This document shows, piece by piece, positions 19,644 to 30,803 of a stretch of 64,000 nucleotides of DNA (position 1 is the stretch's first letter; every line of letters begins with the position of its first letter). The position numbers and the translations under genes are program-made. The notes beneath the pieces are model-generated. The model did no database searches and was not told where the DNA came from. It saw only the letters and a list, made by a program, of their open reading frames with translations. Source of the DNA: Conchocele bisecta (Eukaryota > Mollusca > Bivalvia > Lucinida > Thyasiridae); assembly GCA_029237695.1 (NCBI GenBank), contig CM055273.1:57959968-58023967 (forward strand), written 5' to 3'.

Positions 19644-19763
19644 TCAGGGAGAAAAAACTGTTATCATTTCCCTAATTATGTTTGCAAACCAGAAGAAAAT
19701 CAGCGAAATAACAAGAGCACCACGAAACGATGCAAACGCCCGTCTGAGTCTGCCCCTCGCCAT
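19644..19763 (-). CDS. Possible 39-residue membrane peptide or first exon
   Basis: ATG at 19763 (TTAAAATGGCGAGG) opens MARGRLRRAFASFRGALVIS followed by a hydrophobic segment (LIFFWFANII), stop at 19644. A basic N-terminus with one membrane span would suit a type II anchor. No good splice donor was found inside it, and the region between 19436 and 19898 is free of recognised repeats. No family is recognised. Confidence 0.2.
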   Translation of the reverse strand: MARGRLRRAFASFRGALVISLIFFWFANIIREMITVFSP

Positions 19764-19898
19764 TTTAATAGTTACTGAATCTGAAAACGTGTCTGTATGT
19801 GACTGTCATTGCAGGTATTGCGCATGACCTTTGCCGTTCGGTCGGCCGGCCGATTTATGCGCTGAAACATATTGTCTTCAGTTGGTGCCAGGCAGCAG

Positions 19899-20137
19899 GG
19901 GCCCGTTTCACTAAACTTCGTACGACTAAAAATTTCGTAAGTGCAAATTTATGATCGTCAGGAAATTTCAATTGATGGATTTACATTTATCGAGCATAGG
20001 CTGCATATGCAGTATATGCTCAATAAATGTAAATCCTATAATTGTTTACAAGTAAAGATTGTTAATACATGTATGAAATTTAAAGACTATCATAATTTTG
20101 CAATTACTAATATTTTAGTCGTACGAAGTTTAGTGAA
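19899..20137. mobile_element. Family B MITE, right end truncated
   Basis: CAG (19896-19898) precedes GGGCCCGTTTCACTAAAC. The right end breaks off at GTTTAGTGAAT before the GGGCCC cap. Confidence 0.8.
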
Positions 20138-20220
20138 TGTATGCATTCTTAAAGGTCACATTACAAACTATCACTTATTTTCTATAAAATGCGCTAAAAA
20201 CAACAACGGCGACCCTAATA

Positions 20221-20395
20221 TAGAGAATAGTAGGTTAGTGCCGTGAATGGGAAAAACATATCTGGCGAGGCTTAGGAAACTGGATGGGCGAGGCTTGCCG
20301 AGCACATCTTGTTTCCGTGCCGAGCCAGATATTTTTTCCCATTCACGGCACTAACCTACTGTTCTATTTATCTCGTCAACATTCTAAAACAGCAT
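20221..20395. mobile_element. Family D element, copy 2
   Basis: Module 1 is complete (TAGAGAATAGTAGGTTAGTG..CACTAACCTACTGTTCTA). Module 2 is reduced to a diverged ATCTCGTCAACATTCTAAAA end. Confidence 0.8.
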
Positions 20396-20892
20396 TTAAG
20401 TAAACTTAATTTAACCTTCAAAAGCGAGATAAGTTAGTACCGAATTACATCAAACACTCCTTGGCGCTCAGAACATAGTTCGTTAAAGTATGGTTGTGAA
20501 ATCCGTTAATCAACAGTCATGTCTCATGACAGTAAATTGATAAATAATTGTTTAGACTTTAGGAACTTTACTCATCGAAATATTTCCAGAATAATCTTAA
20601 AATGTTACAAAGATTGTGTTTGTGTTCTTTTCATCGTTCGTGAATCAGAGAATTGAAGAAAAAAAAGATGGCGAGTTTACGATTTAATCCTATTTGGAAT
20701 GGCGACCATGCATCCCGAATTAACCATTAAAACGTGTACTTCAGGCAGGTTCAACAGATGAATGTTCTGTTGATACTTTATATTTTGTCACCGACAATGT
20801 GAAATTACAGCTTCTTTACAACGAAATACGCTCTCAAAACTCACCAGACCCCTCCATTTTCATTTGGGTCAGATTCTGCAACGATTGCGATC
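20396..20892. other. Unassigned stretch
   Basis: I saw no recognised repeat. An AAAAAAGATGGCGAGTTTAC context at about 20660 gives only a 20-codon frame. I make no gene call. Confidence 0.3.
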
Positions 20893-22065
20893 TGTCCAAA
20901 ATAACAAGAAACGAGGCAAAGCCACGAAGGCCAGGTTTTTTCCAAGCATAGACACTTGGATAACATAATTATACCCACTTTTTGTAGACTAGATGGCCGT
21001 GGCCTGCATGTCGCGCCTTGGGGCGAGGCATGAACACTAAACAAATAGATATAGTAGATGGAAAAACTTTAGCAAAAAAACTTTAACCGGACACGGACGG
21101 AAGGACGGACGTATGCCAAAATGCATAAAATGCGCTTTCCGCAAGCGGGTGCGACAATGATGATAAACACCCATGTGAAGTATTAAGATAATGGGTGAAG
21201 CAGTTGCAGAGATATAGTACACTAAAAAACTTTAACAACAAAATTCAAAGTAATTTGACCTTGACATTGTGCACAGGGGCCGCACGGTTGGGGGTTAGAA
21301 TAAAATATGGATGATGATAAACACCCATGTGAAGTTTCAAGGTAATGGGCGAAGCAGTTGCAGAGATATAGTATAACGAAAAAACTTTAACCAGACGTAC
21401 GTTAAAAAGTTAACGCTGAAAATGGCTAAGTCAATTACGTAGAAATAATAGGTGAAGGTAAAAAAATGGTCACATGTTGGATAGTTGTATGTGGTAGGCA
21501 CCCCTTGGTTATGAAGCTGTGAAAGTTTGGTGGTCCTAGGTGGTACAGTACCAAAGAAATGGACTTAAACACGAAAACTTAACATTGTAAACGCGAAAAC
21601 TTAACATTGAAAATGGCTAAGTCGACTACGCGGAAAAGATGGGTCAAGTTAAAAAAAAAAGTAACATGTTGGATAGTGATATGTGGTGGACACCCCTTGA
21701 TTATGAAGCTGTGAAAGTTTGGTGGTCCTAGGTGGTACAGTACCAAAGAAATGGACTTAAACACGAAAACATAACATTGTAAACGCGAAAACTTAACATT
21801 GAAAATGGCTAAGTCGACTACGCGGAAAAAATGGGTCAAGATAAACAAAAAGTAACATGTTGGATAGTGATATGTGGTGGGCACACCTTGATTATGAAGC
21901 TGTGAAAGTTTGGTGGTCCTAGGTGGTACAGTAACAAAGAAATGGACTCAAACACGAAAACTTAACATTGATTGTGGACGCCGCTCGCCCGCTGCCCGCC
22001 TTCCCGCCCGCCCGGCTTTCGCCAATCCAATAGCCTGGATTTTTTTCTCAAAAAACCTGGCTAAA
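20893..22065. mobile_element. Element G2: short copy of the satellite-bearing unit
   Basis: It has the same left block (AACAAGAAACGAGGCAAAGC) and right block (CCTGGCTAAAAA) as G1, but only one full 150-bp type monomer plus the diverged one (21130-21400), and three 191-bp monomers (21412, 21604, 21795). The two units differ in length by about 1.1 kb almost entirely in the 150-bp array. Confidence 0.75.
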
Positions 22066-22108
22066 AATCAACAACACAAACACCATTTTGTTTCGTTTAT
22101 TTCCTTAC

Positions 22109-22135
22109 CTCACTGGATTCACTGGGAGCAGCCAT
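22109..22135 (-). CDS. Possible 9-codon first coding exon
   Basis: On the minus strand, AAAATGGCTGCTCCCAGTG starts nine codons (MAAPSESSE) that end exactly at a GTAAGG donor. Upstream (22140-22210) are four TGACG sites including a perfect TGACGTCA. The combination looks like a promoter-proximal exon, but no downstream exon could be joined, so it stays a candidate. Confidence 0.22.
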
Positions 22136-22139
22136 TTTT

Positions 22140-22212
22140 ATTTTAATGACGTAGTATACTTATTGACGTACTTATAATTATGACGTCAGCCATATCTGAA
22201 TGACGCACGGAA
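22140..22212 (-). promoter_or_regulatory. Cluster of CRE-like sites
   Basis: AATGACGTAG, TTGACGTAC, ATGACGTCAGCC and AATGACGCACGG occur within 73 bp. TGACGTCA is the consensus site for CREB/ATF bZIP factors. Function is inferred only from spacing and the nearby candidate exon. Confidence 0.35.
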
Positions 22213-22441
22213 TGGGTAGAGAGCAAAGTTTAACGCAAATGGAAATTGAGGGTCGTAATGGAAATTGATTTGGCATCCAGAAAATGGCATACACTTAATT
22301 TTATTTTCCTGCGATAACGTTTTTATTTGCCAAATTTAACCCTCACACTGTAAACAGTTCCATTTCCATCAGATTATTCAGTCAACTCAAGAAGTATACT
22401 GGCAAAAGTAGTCACCAACACGAATGACGCGTATGTGATTA

Positions 22442-22920
22442 CTGTCTGTTTCACGTTAACCTGCCCAACTTTTACACCTATTTAAACACCCTAAAACTCT
22501 TATGTTTTGGCATAAAATCATTTTTCAGCAAAATTTAGCAATGAGCCATCTTTTTATTTTTTGAATTTCGGTCCTATAATGAAGTAATAGCCATAAATCA
22601 AGAATTGAATGCAGGGTTGCAATGTTAAAATGTCGCGTGCGATCAGATTTTCAACATTTTTCTAGCATCGAACTGCTTGCTGGATTTCATCATTAAAAAC
22701 AAGACACTAACCTTGTATTTATGAGCAAATCTTGCCAGGTTGAAAAATAAAGGAATCGAGCCTCCATTTCCCGGTGTTCGTACAAGAATTACAGAAGAAA
22801 ATGCCGAGAATTTGGCCCAAATACAACATGATGTCATCATCATCTGCTACAGCTTTCGTATCTATTGACAACGCCAAGCTGAGGTTGGCACGCTGTTCCT
22901 ACCACGCAAAATGAATTGCA
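22442..22920. mobile_element. Family U element, copy 2
   Basis: CTGTCTGTTTCACGTTAACC after TA (22440-22441). It aligns with the nested copy at 1321-1782 over most of its length (TAAAATCATTTTT, TCGGTCCTA..AATGAAGTAATAGCC, CTGGATTTCATCAT). The right end is not defined. Confidence 0.65.
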
Positions 22921-24228
22921 CATATCCTCGCACATCGACACCGGTGTAAATCTACATTCTCTAATGGTATGACTTGGGAACACCATACATACGTCATTTC
23001 CGGCGGAAGTATATAGTCACTTCCTGTGAGCCAGTTTCTTTGCCGGACGAATTTCCAGCGGACAACTTGGTTTACTAAATGCTGATTGGTTGGTGAAGGT
23101 CACGAGTTTAATCGAATCAAGTTCGTTAGCATTCACAATTTACAATACATTAGGACATATTAGCAATAGTATCAGATAGACTTGGAACCTTATAGATGAA
23201 TGATATTCGCTAAATATATGAAGATTAAATGATTAATTGATATATTGTAATGCAAATTGTTTAAATTATATGCCAGAAAATGATGTTAATAAACAAATTT
23301 ATTAAGAATTTGTGTTCAGTTCGCAAAAATAGTTGTTGTTGTTGTTGACCGGAAGTGATTATTGTATAGCAGTTTCTTGTTTTATTGTCAACAACTAAAA
23401 ATCGGCGAAATTAATTTATAATGCAAAAGGCCATCCATGACTGTTTATTCGAAATAACTTTGTTATTAGACGGATTTTCTTGAAATAAAAAGTAGGCTCA
23501 TTTCTAAAAAATAGTTTTACATTGTTTTATATAAAAAAATCAGCAGTTTGGAGTGTTTTTATAGAAATAAATCTTGGGCAGCATTTCGTGGAACAGACAA
23601 TAGGTCGTATTGACAGGATATCAAATATGTTTCACGGCACCGTGTTTCACGGCACATAGGCATTGCCGGTTCGTTAGTATTTTTCGCGATATTGAGATTT
23701 CTCATATCGCATCTTATCCGACACCTATACAGAGCCATGCAATGAATTGGCAATGAATTGGTCATCGCTTATCTCTCCTGTTACTGCGACCTACTGGCGC
23801 GAGGTGGCACTGTAAAAATAATCGCTATGCCGTAGCAATAGAACAGCTTACCTGCTTGGTGGATGAAGGTTTCTTATATAATATCGTTTGGATTTACGGA
23901 CATCATGTATTTGTTGCATAATTTCTTCGTTTGTGTCGTTTAATATATACGTTAATCGTTATTTTTTTCCTTCGCCTAGTTATACTTGGATTATTTATAC
24001 GTTGGTTGCCATCATCGGCGACGACTATCTGTGTGGAAGTCGGTTGTAATTCACGGTCAAACAGACAGCAGAGCCAGAATCAGAAAAAAACGTGAAATTA
24101 AATGTTATATTTCTATTTTCTTTTTACAAAATGCTAATCTCCGACATTTCGTAAATTGATTATGAAATGCTTTGCAGAATGTTACTTCAGCATACTTGTG
24201 CTTTGCCAATTTCGAGTTGAAATAATCA
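22921..24228. other. AT-rich stretch with MITE scraps
   Basis: It holds a GTT microsatellite at 23332-23346, an inverted U-type end at about 23440-23600 (CGTGGAACAGACAATA) and a piece of family D module 2 at 23605-23660 (TTCACGGCACCGTGTTTCAC). No coding region was recognised. Confidence 0.45.
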
Positions 24229-24500
24229 GTGACACGCGTGTGTAGCTATGTTCAAACGGATGCCGCCGGAGGTCATTAATAGCAAACAACTTATCCGATG
24301 ATTTGACCGCAGGCAAATAGCGAAGTGGATCTTGGGACAGGTGTATTCTGAATTCAATGAAGCCACACCTATTCTATGCTGATTGGTTAAATCCGTTTTG
24401 TTTATCTGTCCTAGTCAGTCAGTGACAGACGTGTGAAGCTACGCTCAAACGGATGTTAACAATAATGCGGCAGGTGTATATTGAATCCGCGAGGCCAAGC
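24229..24500. repeat. Diverged direct repeat, period about 191 bp
   Basis: CAGTGACACGCGTGTGTAGC..CAAACGGATG at 24229 matches CAGTGACAGACGTGTGAAGC..CAAACGGATG at 24421. A second pair, GCTGATTGGTTAAATCC and GCTGATTGGTTGAGTCC, lies at 24378 and 24499. Confidence 0.6.
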
Positions 24501-24870
24501 TGATTGGTTGAGTCCAATTTGACAGACATGGTAGAATGATGTGTTTGTTTATACAATGATGAATGTTATATGACGGGACTAAAATTGTGTAACTTGAATG
24601 TCCACTCGCTTATTTTTCCGTAAATACTGTTTTCGAATACTAAAATATAACTAAATCACATATTTTGTTCGTTGACAGATAAAAATAATTAAAAGTATAT
24701 ATTCAACTTTCACATGTACAGTAAATTCTTTACTATTTTTAATCTATTTTCCTACTGACTTGTTTCAAATAAATAGAAAATGTTTGGACTTGATGTTAAA
24801 AACTAAAGATGTTTTCCAGAAGAAAATCGTTGTTTTGTCAAATGGGGGTTACGTCGAAACTTGGTCCTAT
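24501..24870. other. Unassigned AT-rich stretch
   Basis: I see no gene or recognised repeat. Confidence 0.35.
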
Positions 24871-24871
24871 A

Positions 24872-25096
24872 TGTGGCTGTGACTGGAGAAATGGTGTTTG
24901 TGTGATTTGCGACTAGTGTAGGTCCTAATAAAATATAACACTCCTGTAGTCTAAATACGATCTAGATTGCATGTTAGTGTGTTTTATTGAAGGAATGCCG
25001 AAAAATGCAGATCCTGTTCTGACTGTGCGAATGTACAGGCTGAACTGGATATACACTGGTCGCAAACGCCCTATAAGCCCCGTGTTGTGTTTGGCT
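24872..25096. mobile_element. Family L MITE, right end displaced by a SINE
   Basis: ATGTGGCTGTGACTGGAGAA on the left and ACTGGTCGCAAACGCCCTAT..CCCC towards the right. The closing ATTTCTCCAGTCACAGCC is missing at this point. Confidence 0.65.
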
Positions 25097-25109
25097 TATT
25101 GCACCTTCT

Positions 25110-25386
25110 TCTTTTTTTTGCTTATATTTAACGGCGGCACTGGCTCTAGGACCTTGCATGCCGTCTCCCAAAAATGGGAGAAAGAACGGAGGTAGAGATT
25201 CTTTGAGAGAAGCCGGTAATTCGTATTTACAGAGCAACTACGAATTATCGGTACCAATTTACAGCTGGGTGAACTGGAGCAGTGTGGATAAAGTTTCTTG
25301 CTCAAGGACACAACGCACGCCGCTAGTCAGGCTCGAACCCACGATCAGTAGTCAGACACACTAACCATTACGCCACGGCGCTCCAC
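25110..25386 (-). mobile_element. tRNA-derived SINE with 13-bp target duplication
   Basis: Full-length 277-bp SINE. On the minus strand it starts GGAGCGCCGTGGCGTAATGG (A box TGGCGTAATGG), has the B box GGTTCGAGCC about 35 bp later, then the conserved invertebrate SINE core TCCTTGAGCAAGAAACTTTA..CCACACTGCTCC, and ends in an A/G-rich tail. TATTGCACCTTCT is repeated at 25097-25109 and 25387-25399 without mismatch. Both pol III boxes look usable and the duplication is perfect, so the insertion is fairly young. Confidence 0.93.
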
Positions 25387-25399
25387 TATTGCACCTTCT

Positions 25400-26090
25400 C
25401 AGTCGCAGTGTACAGCAGATGTTGACACAATCTTCAAACAACACCCCACACCCCGTGGCAATTAGAGCGACTAATTTTCCCACTGCTGTCAACCCCCGGG
25501 CTTTCCTTAATTGACAACATGTACAGTATTGTTTCATTGTAAGTGGACGATGGCCTACAAGAATGACGTTATGACAGTTTTACCAGCATAGCACCAGATC
25601 CATATATGCACCCGACAGCTCTGATAAGTGTCTACTCTGTTGTCCGTCTGATTTAGCATTATATATACGTACTATCGGGGAAAACATAGATTGTAACCTG
25701 ACGATGTAAATATAAATAAATGTATATACAGACTGGTATCCTACAGCTGTTGAAAATTGCACAGTATGTCCATTTTGTCACCCACTGTCGCATTTCAGTA
25801 TGTAGTTTGTAACTATGTCATTCTTATATTTTTACAGTACAGTACAGTCCCATATATTTATATCGGCGGTCTAATAAACTGGAGTTCTAAGTAGTCTGTT
25901 CTACTGATACGTCATATACACATGTGACAGCAAAGGGAAATAACTGTGGTAAGCGAAATAAGGGGAAGTTAGTCATGCAGTGACGGCTGGAAAAACTGGC
26001 TGTCCGGAATATAAAATCCGTAAAAGAACGGCACATACTGGTCGGATTACTGTACAATTTGTTATATTTGATATATAAATGATGAATACA
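25400..26090. other. Unassigned stretch
   Basis: No recognised repeat or gene; the 109-codon minus frame at 25887-26216 runs into the family D hairpin and is not credible. Confidence 0.35.
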
Positions 26091-26356
26091 TAGAGAATAG
26101 TAGGTTAGTGCCGTGAATGGGAAAACATATATGGCAAGGCTCATGAAACGGGATGGGCGAGGCTCTGCCGAGCACATCCCGTTTCCGTGCCGAGCCAGAT
26201 ATTTTTTTCCATTCACGGCACTAACCTACTATTCTATTTATTCCGTCAACACCTATCAATGGCTGTAAAATGCAAAAATGGTATTGACTGGATATCAACA
26301 ATGACACACGGCACCGTGTTTCACAGCACATACGCACTGTGTTGACGGGATAAATA
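26091..26356. mobile_element. Family D element, copy 3 (reference copy)
   Basis: Both modules are intact: TAGAGAATAGTAGGTTAGTG hairpin, then ATTCCGTCAACACC..GTGTTGACGGGATAAATA. This copy gives the best outer borders. Confidence 0.85.
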
Positions 26357-26689
26357 AGCGTATCGCGTAAACGGAAGCTTGTTATATCTCCTTTAAGAAT
26401 CCACCCTACCATCCTTCAGAACAGTCATTGAAACGCACGGCAAGCTTCTAGCAAGCACAGCCTGACACATAGACAACATCTGTGTCCTTAATTGTGGCTG
26501 TGACTGGAGATTTTGGGGCTTACAGGATTTGTGACCAATAGCCCACTCATGTAGCCTGATAACGAACTATATCGCTTGCTATATGCACGATATGTCAAGT
26601 ATTTAACAGGTGTATGTTCATATTGTTCCAGAAGTAATAGTATCACAATATGTTACCGGTGTAAATTCGATCAATGCACGACGGCCTTG

Positions 26690-26808
26690 CCCAGCTGTCA
26701 ACGTTTCTGAACTATTGGCAATCTAAACTCTCAATCAAGCAGTTTGATTGACTGATCTTGAGCTGTACCACAGCTCAGGCTCAGCCAATCAAGCTGCTTG
26801 ATTGTTCA
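26690..26808. mobile_element. Family J hairpin MITE, copy 2
   Basis: CAATCAAGCAGTTTGATTG and GAGCTGTACCACAGCTC form the stem-loop. Its unpaired part lies on the left (GCCCAGCTGTCAACG), so the copy is inverted relative to 16481. Confidence 0.7.
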
Positions 26809-26901
26809 AACACAAGAAGATTCAAGTATTTTGAAATAAAACAAAATTTCAAATATCGGCAATACTAGAGCCATCGGCTGAGACAAAGGACCTTACGGCA
26901 T

Positions 26902-27135
26902 TTTAATTCCAGCACAAACATATTTACAGAATTCCTTATAATTCCAGTATTTGAAATAAATTCATCAAGACAATGTGTTTATTTTCCGTTTTCTTAAGAA
27001 TTATTTTAACTGCGCCTCACGGTTACGGAAAGTAGTTCGGCATGGGAGTTTACTGGGATATAAATTTTGGACAGAGACTTGCTACGGACCAATCAAATGT
27101 TAGGGAATTGTGTAAATATTTTTGTGCTGGAATTA
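26902..27135. mobile_element. Family E element without its hairpin
   Basis: Only the unique module is present (CACGGTTACGGAAAGTAG, CTACGGACCAATCAAATG, TTTTTGTGCTGGAATTA). A terminal ATTCCAGCACAAACATATTT copy replaces the hairpin, so either both termini paired here or the hairpin was lost. Confidence 0.7.
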
Positions 27136-27394
27136 TGAGTTGAGAGATTGTGAGAAACGTATACTTAATACACCCATTATCTGGTTATACGGCTGTTCAT
27201 GTATATTTAGTTGTCCACTTGTTATATGGCACCGCAACGATAGTTGTTGTGGGGCATATAGTGTTCACCATGTCCGTCCGTCCGTAAACATAACGCATTT
27301 ACTTCTGAACCGCATGATCTTTGGCATGCATATACAGCAGGACGTGCCCACTTTTCCCGTATGCATGCTAGATTTCCTACACGTTATTTTATGA

Positions 27395-27795
27395 CGTCGG
27401 CCTGACATTGGATTTTGGTTATCTTCTGACATTGGCCTAATGTTGAAACAACGTCATATTCTGATGTTGGTGGACGTTGGAATTTGGTTGAAAATGAAAT
27501 GCTTCTAGACGTCAAAATCTGACGTCGAAGCAACGTCATATTCTGATGTTTGGTGGACGTTGGAATTTGGTTGAAAATGAAAGTTTTCTAGACGTCGGAA
27601 TCCGACATTGAAATGACGTCATGAATCAAACGTCTCTCGAACGTCGTGTTTTGACGCCAAAACAACGTCATATTCTGACGTTGAAATTAGGTTGGAAATT
27701 AATACTTTAGAAGTCAGAATCTGACGTTGAAACAACGTCGTGGCCTGACGTTGAAACAACGTCAAGTACTGACGTTATACTGACGTTGAATTTTA
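27395..27795. repeat. ACGTC-palindrome repeat array
   Basis: Repeats of TCTGACGTTGAAACAACGTC, CATATTCTGATGTTGGTGG and GGACGTTGGAATTTGGTTG alternate. Every unit is built from GACGTT/AACGTC half-sites in both orientations, many matching TGACGT cores. There is no open frame. Confidence 0.8.
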
Positions 27796-27796
27796 G

Positions 27797-27875
27797 ATGA
27801 AAATGTGGACGACCCAAGGCACTATTGCCCTCGGCCTTCGGCCTCAGGGCAATAGTGCCTCGGGTCGTCCACATA
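27797..27875. repeat. Near-perfect hairpin at the array edge
   Basis: AAAATGTGGACGACCCAAGG..GCCCTCGG is mirrored around CCTTCGG. Arms of about 37 bp; it closes the right side of the ACGTC array. Confidence 0.75.
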
Positions 27876-28720
27876 TACTGGCTAATCGTATTGTCGACGA
27901 TGCTTAAAACTACTTCAGTTATTGTATGGCGAACAGCATAGGCCCTTATCAGACTGCGCGGATACCATTTGGGGCTATTATCTGGGGCTATGCTGGATGC
28001 AATGGTCACGTGGTCAGTTTTCCATCGTTTATCGGTTTAGGAGAAAATAATTTGCGAAATAAGCGGTGTATTGTCGAAAATGGTCAAAGCGATGGAATTG
28101 AAGAAAATTGTTTATGTTTATAATCGTAAATATTATCCGAGAAAAAAATTATTCGGCAAACCCGATTTATTTTCGATCAGTGCAGATCCGGATTATATTG
28201 CATGCGCCCTGAGCTGTGTTCAAAATATTCTCTAAACGTTCAACGGATGATCCGTTCGCTGTATAGTGTAGATATAGGTTATTCTTCCACCCGGATGCAG
28301 CTTGCCTCGTTTTGTATGTGAGCTGATTCTAAGACAAGAAGTCCGCAACGGAAGCGGTGTCGCGTCTGCTGAGGCATTTGACAGTTACATGATCATTGAT
28401 CATGTGCATGTGCTAAATAGTAAGCATCACAAAAGCCATCAGACATGTTCATGGCAGCACGAGTGTGTTTCAAATGCTCACATATGTGCAAAATTAATTT
28501 CCTTTTCTTAATTCGACCCTAAGGTCATGGATTACGTGTCCATTTTGGACTTAACAATGATAGAAAATGTGTGTATTCCGATGGCGGGCATTTGACTTCC
28601 CTTTAGTTTACTATATAAAGGGTGAACATTGACTGGAAAGCCTTTCATACCTATGCATCCGATAATGAACATCTTGGGGGCTCAGGCAACGGTCCGCAAT
28701 ATACTCGTACTAGAAGATAT
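27876..28720. other. Mostly unassigned, L-type fragment at left
   Basis: TATGGCGAACAGCATAGGCC..TTATCAGACTGCGCGGA at 27925-27965 is a family L scrap. No supported gene in the rest. Confidence 0.35.
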
Positions 28721-28721
28721 A

Positions 28722-28928
28722 CAGTGGAACCTCTCTAAACCGGACACCCTGGGGTTCCACTGTGAAAGGTTCCACTGTGAAACATGCATATAACTACTTC
28801 AAGACACTCGTGGGTGCTTTGCGATCATGAACATACATTATCATCGGAGATAAATGTAAAGGAAATATATCAAAAGTAAGCACAACTCACTTGTATCTGT
28901 GTTCGGTTGAGAGAGGTTCCACCATATT
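28722..28928. mobile_element. Family M element, long form
   Basis: CAGTGGAACCTCTCTAAACC at the left and GTTGAGAGAGGTTCCACC at the right, about 200 bp apart. The interior shares GATCATGAACATACATTATC with the 16940-17010 copy. Confidence 0.7.
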
Positions 28929-29072
28929 AGACAGGGTAGCTATTTATATTTATATTAATGAATTAAGAAATATATATATTTTTTTAATTTATTATTAGAC
29001 AGTTTTACATCACTGTGTGGTATAGACTTATTTGAAAACTTTGATCTGGAAATATTCCTTTCCGTCTAAAAT

Positions 29073-29383
29073 CCAGTAGCCGATTTCACCAACATTGCTA
29101 AGCATACTTATATAGCAAAGTATACTTTGAGGGAGTAATCGTTTATTTTTCCCGAACGGCATTATTTCATGTAGAACAAACGACTGTATATATTTGATGA
29201 TTAAAAGTATGTAGTATTATTATACTGAATTTATTACATTATCACAGCCAAAATGGCTGTGATAATGTAATACATTCAGTATAATAAAAAATAATAAATC
29301 TATCATTAAATTGAAAATTTCTCCCTCAAAGTCTACTTAGCAACATAAGTATACTTTGCAATGTTGGTGAAATAGGCTACAGG
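29073..29383. mobile_element. Family A MITE, copy 7
   Basis: Complete, CCAGTAGCC to GGCTACAGG. The palindrome carries one TACATT for TAAATT change, so hairpin pairing is slightly broken. Confidence 0.85.
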
Positions 29384-29504
29384 TGGGAAGAGGATTAATA
29401 GATTGGGTCGAGTTGTCCACACATGATGGATTATGTGTTATATAAAAACATTCTTAGGCAAAACTCAGACGAGGAAACATTAATGTAATTTATCCATTAC
29501 TCGG

Positions 29505-29720
29505 GAGAATTATGCCTTTATATAGAGGATCTTAAACGAGTGATTTAATATAATAGTTGTAGTTATTAAACGAGTTTAACGATTTCATCAGAAACGCGGC
29601 TATGTCTTTTTTTTTTATGAACTGAGTTAACACATTTATTACACATACTAGATCATACCTTTAACGATTTATGCCTCGTTTCTTATGAATTCGAGTCAAC
29701 TATTGTAATAATTATCATTG
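29505..29720. repeat. Diverged inverted repeat related to 59846
   Basis: TTAAACGAGTTTAACGATTTCATCAGAAACG and CGTTTCTTATGAATTCGAGT-like arms are about 110 bp apart. The compact, near-perfect version is at 59846-59955. Confidence 0.5.
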
Positions 29721-29799
29721 AACACAACTGTTTGCGTATATTCATAGGCAGAACTGAAGCTGTACTCGTCAAACATAGCACATGTTCTGTGTGCGCCTG

Positions 29800-30040
29800 G
29801 GGGCCGTTTCACTAAACTTCCTACGACTAAAATGTTCATAAGTGCAAAATTATGATAGTCTGTAAATTTCACATTATCAATGATTTCTTGTAAACAATTA
29901 TTGGATTTACATTTATTGAGCATAGGCTGCATATGCAGCCTATGCTCAATAAATGTAAATCCATCAATTTATATTTCCAGACGATCCTAAATTTGCACTT
30001 ATGAACATTTTAGTCGTACGAAGTTTAGTGAAACGGGCCC
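29800..30040. mobile_element. Family B MITE
   Basis: GGGGCCGTTTCACTAAAC to GTGAAACGGGCCC with CTG at 29797-29799; the right flank is CCG instead of CTG. Its interior order is reversed relative to the 278 copy. Confidence 0.85.
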
Positions 30041-30198
30041 CCGATTCCGATATTTATTACACTATTGTATTATGTTATTTCATATCGAAATCAACTGTTA
30101 TCTAATACACAGTATTATATAGATATTCATGCATTATTGATATATCCCTTTTATAATTAGCTGAACATCTCATGTGTACATACATGCACACGTATGAC

Positions 30199-30803
30199 GC
30201 TCCAGATAAGCTTTGTGTTTAAAGTATAGTACCCTCTGATTTCAAATTAAATGCGTATTTTATTTTCACAAATTGATTATTGGTTTTCTTTATTATTAAA
30301 TAGGGAACAAATGGTAAACAACATAAAACAAATTTAACCATTCCGTTATTTGTGTGTATCATTCAGAGCTCCAGATAAGCTTTGTACTGTATCCCCTGAT
30401 TTCAAAATCCTTGCGTATTTTACTTTTACACATGGATTATTGATTTTCTTCATTACTAAATAGGGAACAAAATTAATGATAATTTGTTTAAACATTCACT
30501 TATTTGAGCTGCAAAAAGCAAACACTGTTTGCTTTTTGCAGCTCAAATAAGTGAATTTTCAAATTTATAGTATTTTCACTACTCAATTTGAAAATCCATG
30601 CGTATTCACTTAGTTATGCTACAATACTGGACTCAACTAAGTAAATTTTCAACTTTATTACAGTATTTCCACTACTCAATTTGAAAAACAATGCGTATTT
30701 TCACATTGCTGTGAGTATTTTGTACTCCCACTGTTGATAATCAATGCATATTCAGTTAAAATAAGTGCGTAACATACGCCAGTATCTCATCCTTATCTGG
30801 AGC
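30199..30803. mobile_element. Element Q: GCTCCAGATAAG terminal-repeat element with internal duplication
   Basis: GCTCCAGATAAG at 30199 and CTTATCTGGAGC at 30792-30803 are perfect inverted ends. Inside, a block of about 105 bp starting GCTCCAGATAAGCTTTG is repeated (30199 and 30367), then a hairpin GAGCTGCAAAAAGCAAAC/GTTTGCTTTTTGCAGCTC (30497-30556) and two CACTACTCAATTTGAAAA blocks. A shorter relative is at 61852-62034. Confidence 0.75.

Noticed and set aside
22643..22843. A 66-residue minus-strand frame with a possible donor (AAGGTTAGTG) that looked like an exon
   Set aside because: It lies within family U. The related copy at 1321-1782 has a similar sequence but a disrupted frame.
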